Of a DNA stretch of 31,702 nt, positions 31,352 through 31,702 are shown one piece after another. The stretch comes from Hellea sp964576765 (GTDB taxonomy: Bacteria; Pseudomonadota; Alphaproteobacteria; Caulobacterales; Maricaulaceae). The DNA lies in NCBI GenBank assembly GCA_964576765.1, contig CAZNWH010000013.1, forward strand, positions 1 to 31,702, given 5' to 3'. Both the position numbers and the translations under genes were made by a program. The stretch's first letter is position 1. The number at the start of each line of letters is the position of its first letter. The notes under the pieces are model-generated. The model did not search any database, was not told the DNA's origin, and saw only the letters and a program-made list of their open reading frames with translations.

Positions 31352-31702
31352 CTTCACACAATATTCATTATGAATCCGATTTAACCTCAAAGTTAGGCTT
31401 TGTTCAGGGTCTTTGTGATAGCTCATAATAGCGCGCCGACTTAACGTCATGATGTGGGATTAAGACGTAGGCGGCCTGTGACTTATAGAGAAAGATCGTG
31501 ACGTGAAGACTTCAATCAATATAATATCATCCACCTTTTTTAGTGTAAAATTTATAGGCTCAATTCTTGTTTCGGCGCTGGAGTTACGCCGGAAATAGTC
31601 AGTGAAGTTTTCTTTCGAGAAAGAATTTTTAGAATGAATAAAAGCGTTCATTTTAACATTTAAATTCTCGGAAAATTACCCCCAAATGCATCCAAAAGAC
31701 AA
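31352..31702. other. Non-coding tail of the window
   Basis: No convincing gene in these 351 bases. There are a short palindrome right after the AhpD-like stop (attcat-t-atgaat, 31363-31375), a nested inverted repeat at 31435-31475 (gccg/cggc outside, acgtc/gacgt inside), and the hairpin at 31610-31625. A small minus-strand frame of 63 codons has no ribosome site. The region is AT-rich and may hold the promoter of a gene beyond the edge. Confidence 0.5.
31610..31630 (+). terminator. Weak terminator candidate
   Basis: ttctttc-ga-gaaagaa is an exact inverted repeat (about 6 usable base pairs) followed by five T's. The stem is AT-rich and lies about 260 nt past the last plus-strand stop, so its role as a terminator is doubtful. 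Confidence 0.3.

Noticed and set aside
31460..31651. 63-codon minus-strand frame in the tail
   Set aside because: No ribosome site before its ATG and a low-complexity AT-rich product; could be chance.
1..31702. tRNA, rRNA, CRISPR array, insertion sequence or prophage
   Set aside because: No cloverleaf, repeat-spacer series, transposase or phage structural gene was seen by reading both strands; a covariance-model scan could still find a small RNA.

Overview
The window reads as one stretch of an alphaproteobacterial chromosome, probably from a marine, stalked-bacterium-like lineage (Caulobacterales/Maricaulales, Hyphomonadaceae-like). The signs are gene families and gene order typical of alphaproteobacteria (cobT-cobS-J protein-bolA; aroK-aroB-CorC; xerD-accA; secA-PPIase-argJ-mutT; comF-grxC-nitrilase-DUF1178-ubiG-lysC), a TorF/Gcw_chp outer-membrane protein, a RodZ-like gene upstream of ispG, and one exact CtrA-type motif. 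The lineage call is inference. Genes are packed tightly, with many 1-8 nt overlaps. A 100-N gap flanked by identical 55-mers shows that the sequence is a scaffolded draft, possibly a metagenome bin.

Layout. 1-2323 (minus): cobT (cut by the window edge), cobS and a J-domain protein, with bolA divergent at 2367. 2657-5621 (minus): aroK, aroB and a CorC/HlyC-type transporter. 5772-9696 (plus): a tiny membrane peptide, a large exported protein of unknown function, xerD, a small unknown gene and accA, ending in a strong bidirectional terminator. 9751-13400 (minus): secA followed by a TorF-type porin gene. 13547-16362 (plus): a parvulin-type lipoprotein, argJ, mutT and an orphan Flp pilin. 16376-17230 (minus): a methyltransferase-like protein with a degenerate cofactor motif. 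17204-19523 (plus): comF, grxC, a nitrilase-family amidohydrolase and a DUF1178 protein. 19520-21165 (minus): an orphan ParB-like protein and ubiG. 21271-22569 (plus): lysC. 22566-23667 (minus): dsbB and coq7. 23747-25746 (plus): RodZ-like gene and ispG. 25747-29289 (minus): a three-gene membrane operon. 29638-31351 (plus): an acyl-CoA-dehydrogenase-like flavoenzyme and an AhpD-like protein.

Most of the window is housekeeping: shikimate, arginine, aspartate-family, isoprenoid, ubiquinone and fatty-acid synthesis, protein export, disulfide formation and chromosome-dimer resolution. Nothing suggests a prophage, plasmid, CRISPR array or insertion sequence. The best candidate for something undescribed is the operon at 25747-29289. 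Its first gene fuses a DoxX-like multi-spanning membrane module to a complete set of seven FG-GAP calcium-motif repeats and an ASPIC/UnbV domain. It is translationally coupled to a six-helix membrane protein and followed by a DedA-family protein. Secondary points of interest are the ParB-like gene with an altered nucleotide box and palindromic/CtrA-like upstream sites, the exported protein in the xerD operon, and the orphan Flp pilin.
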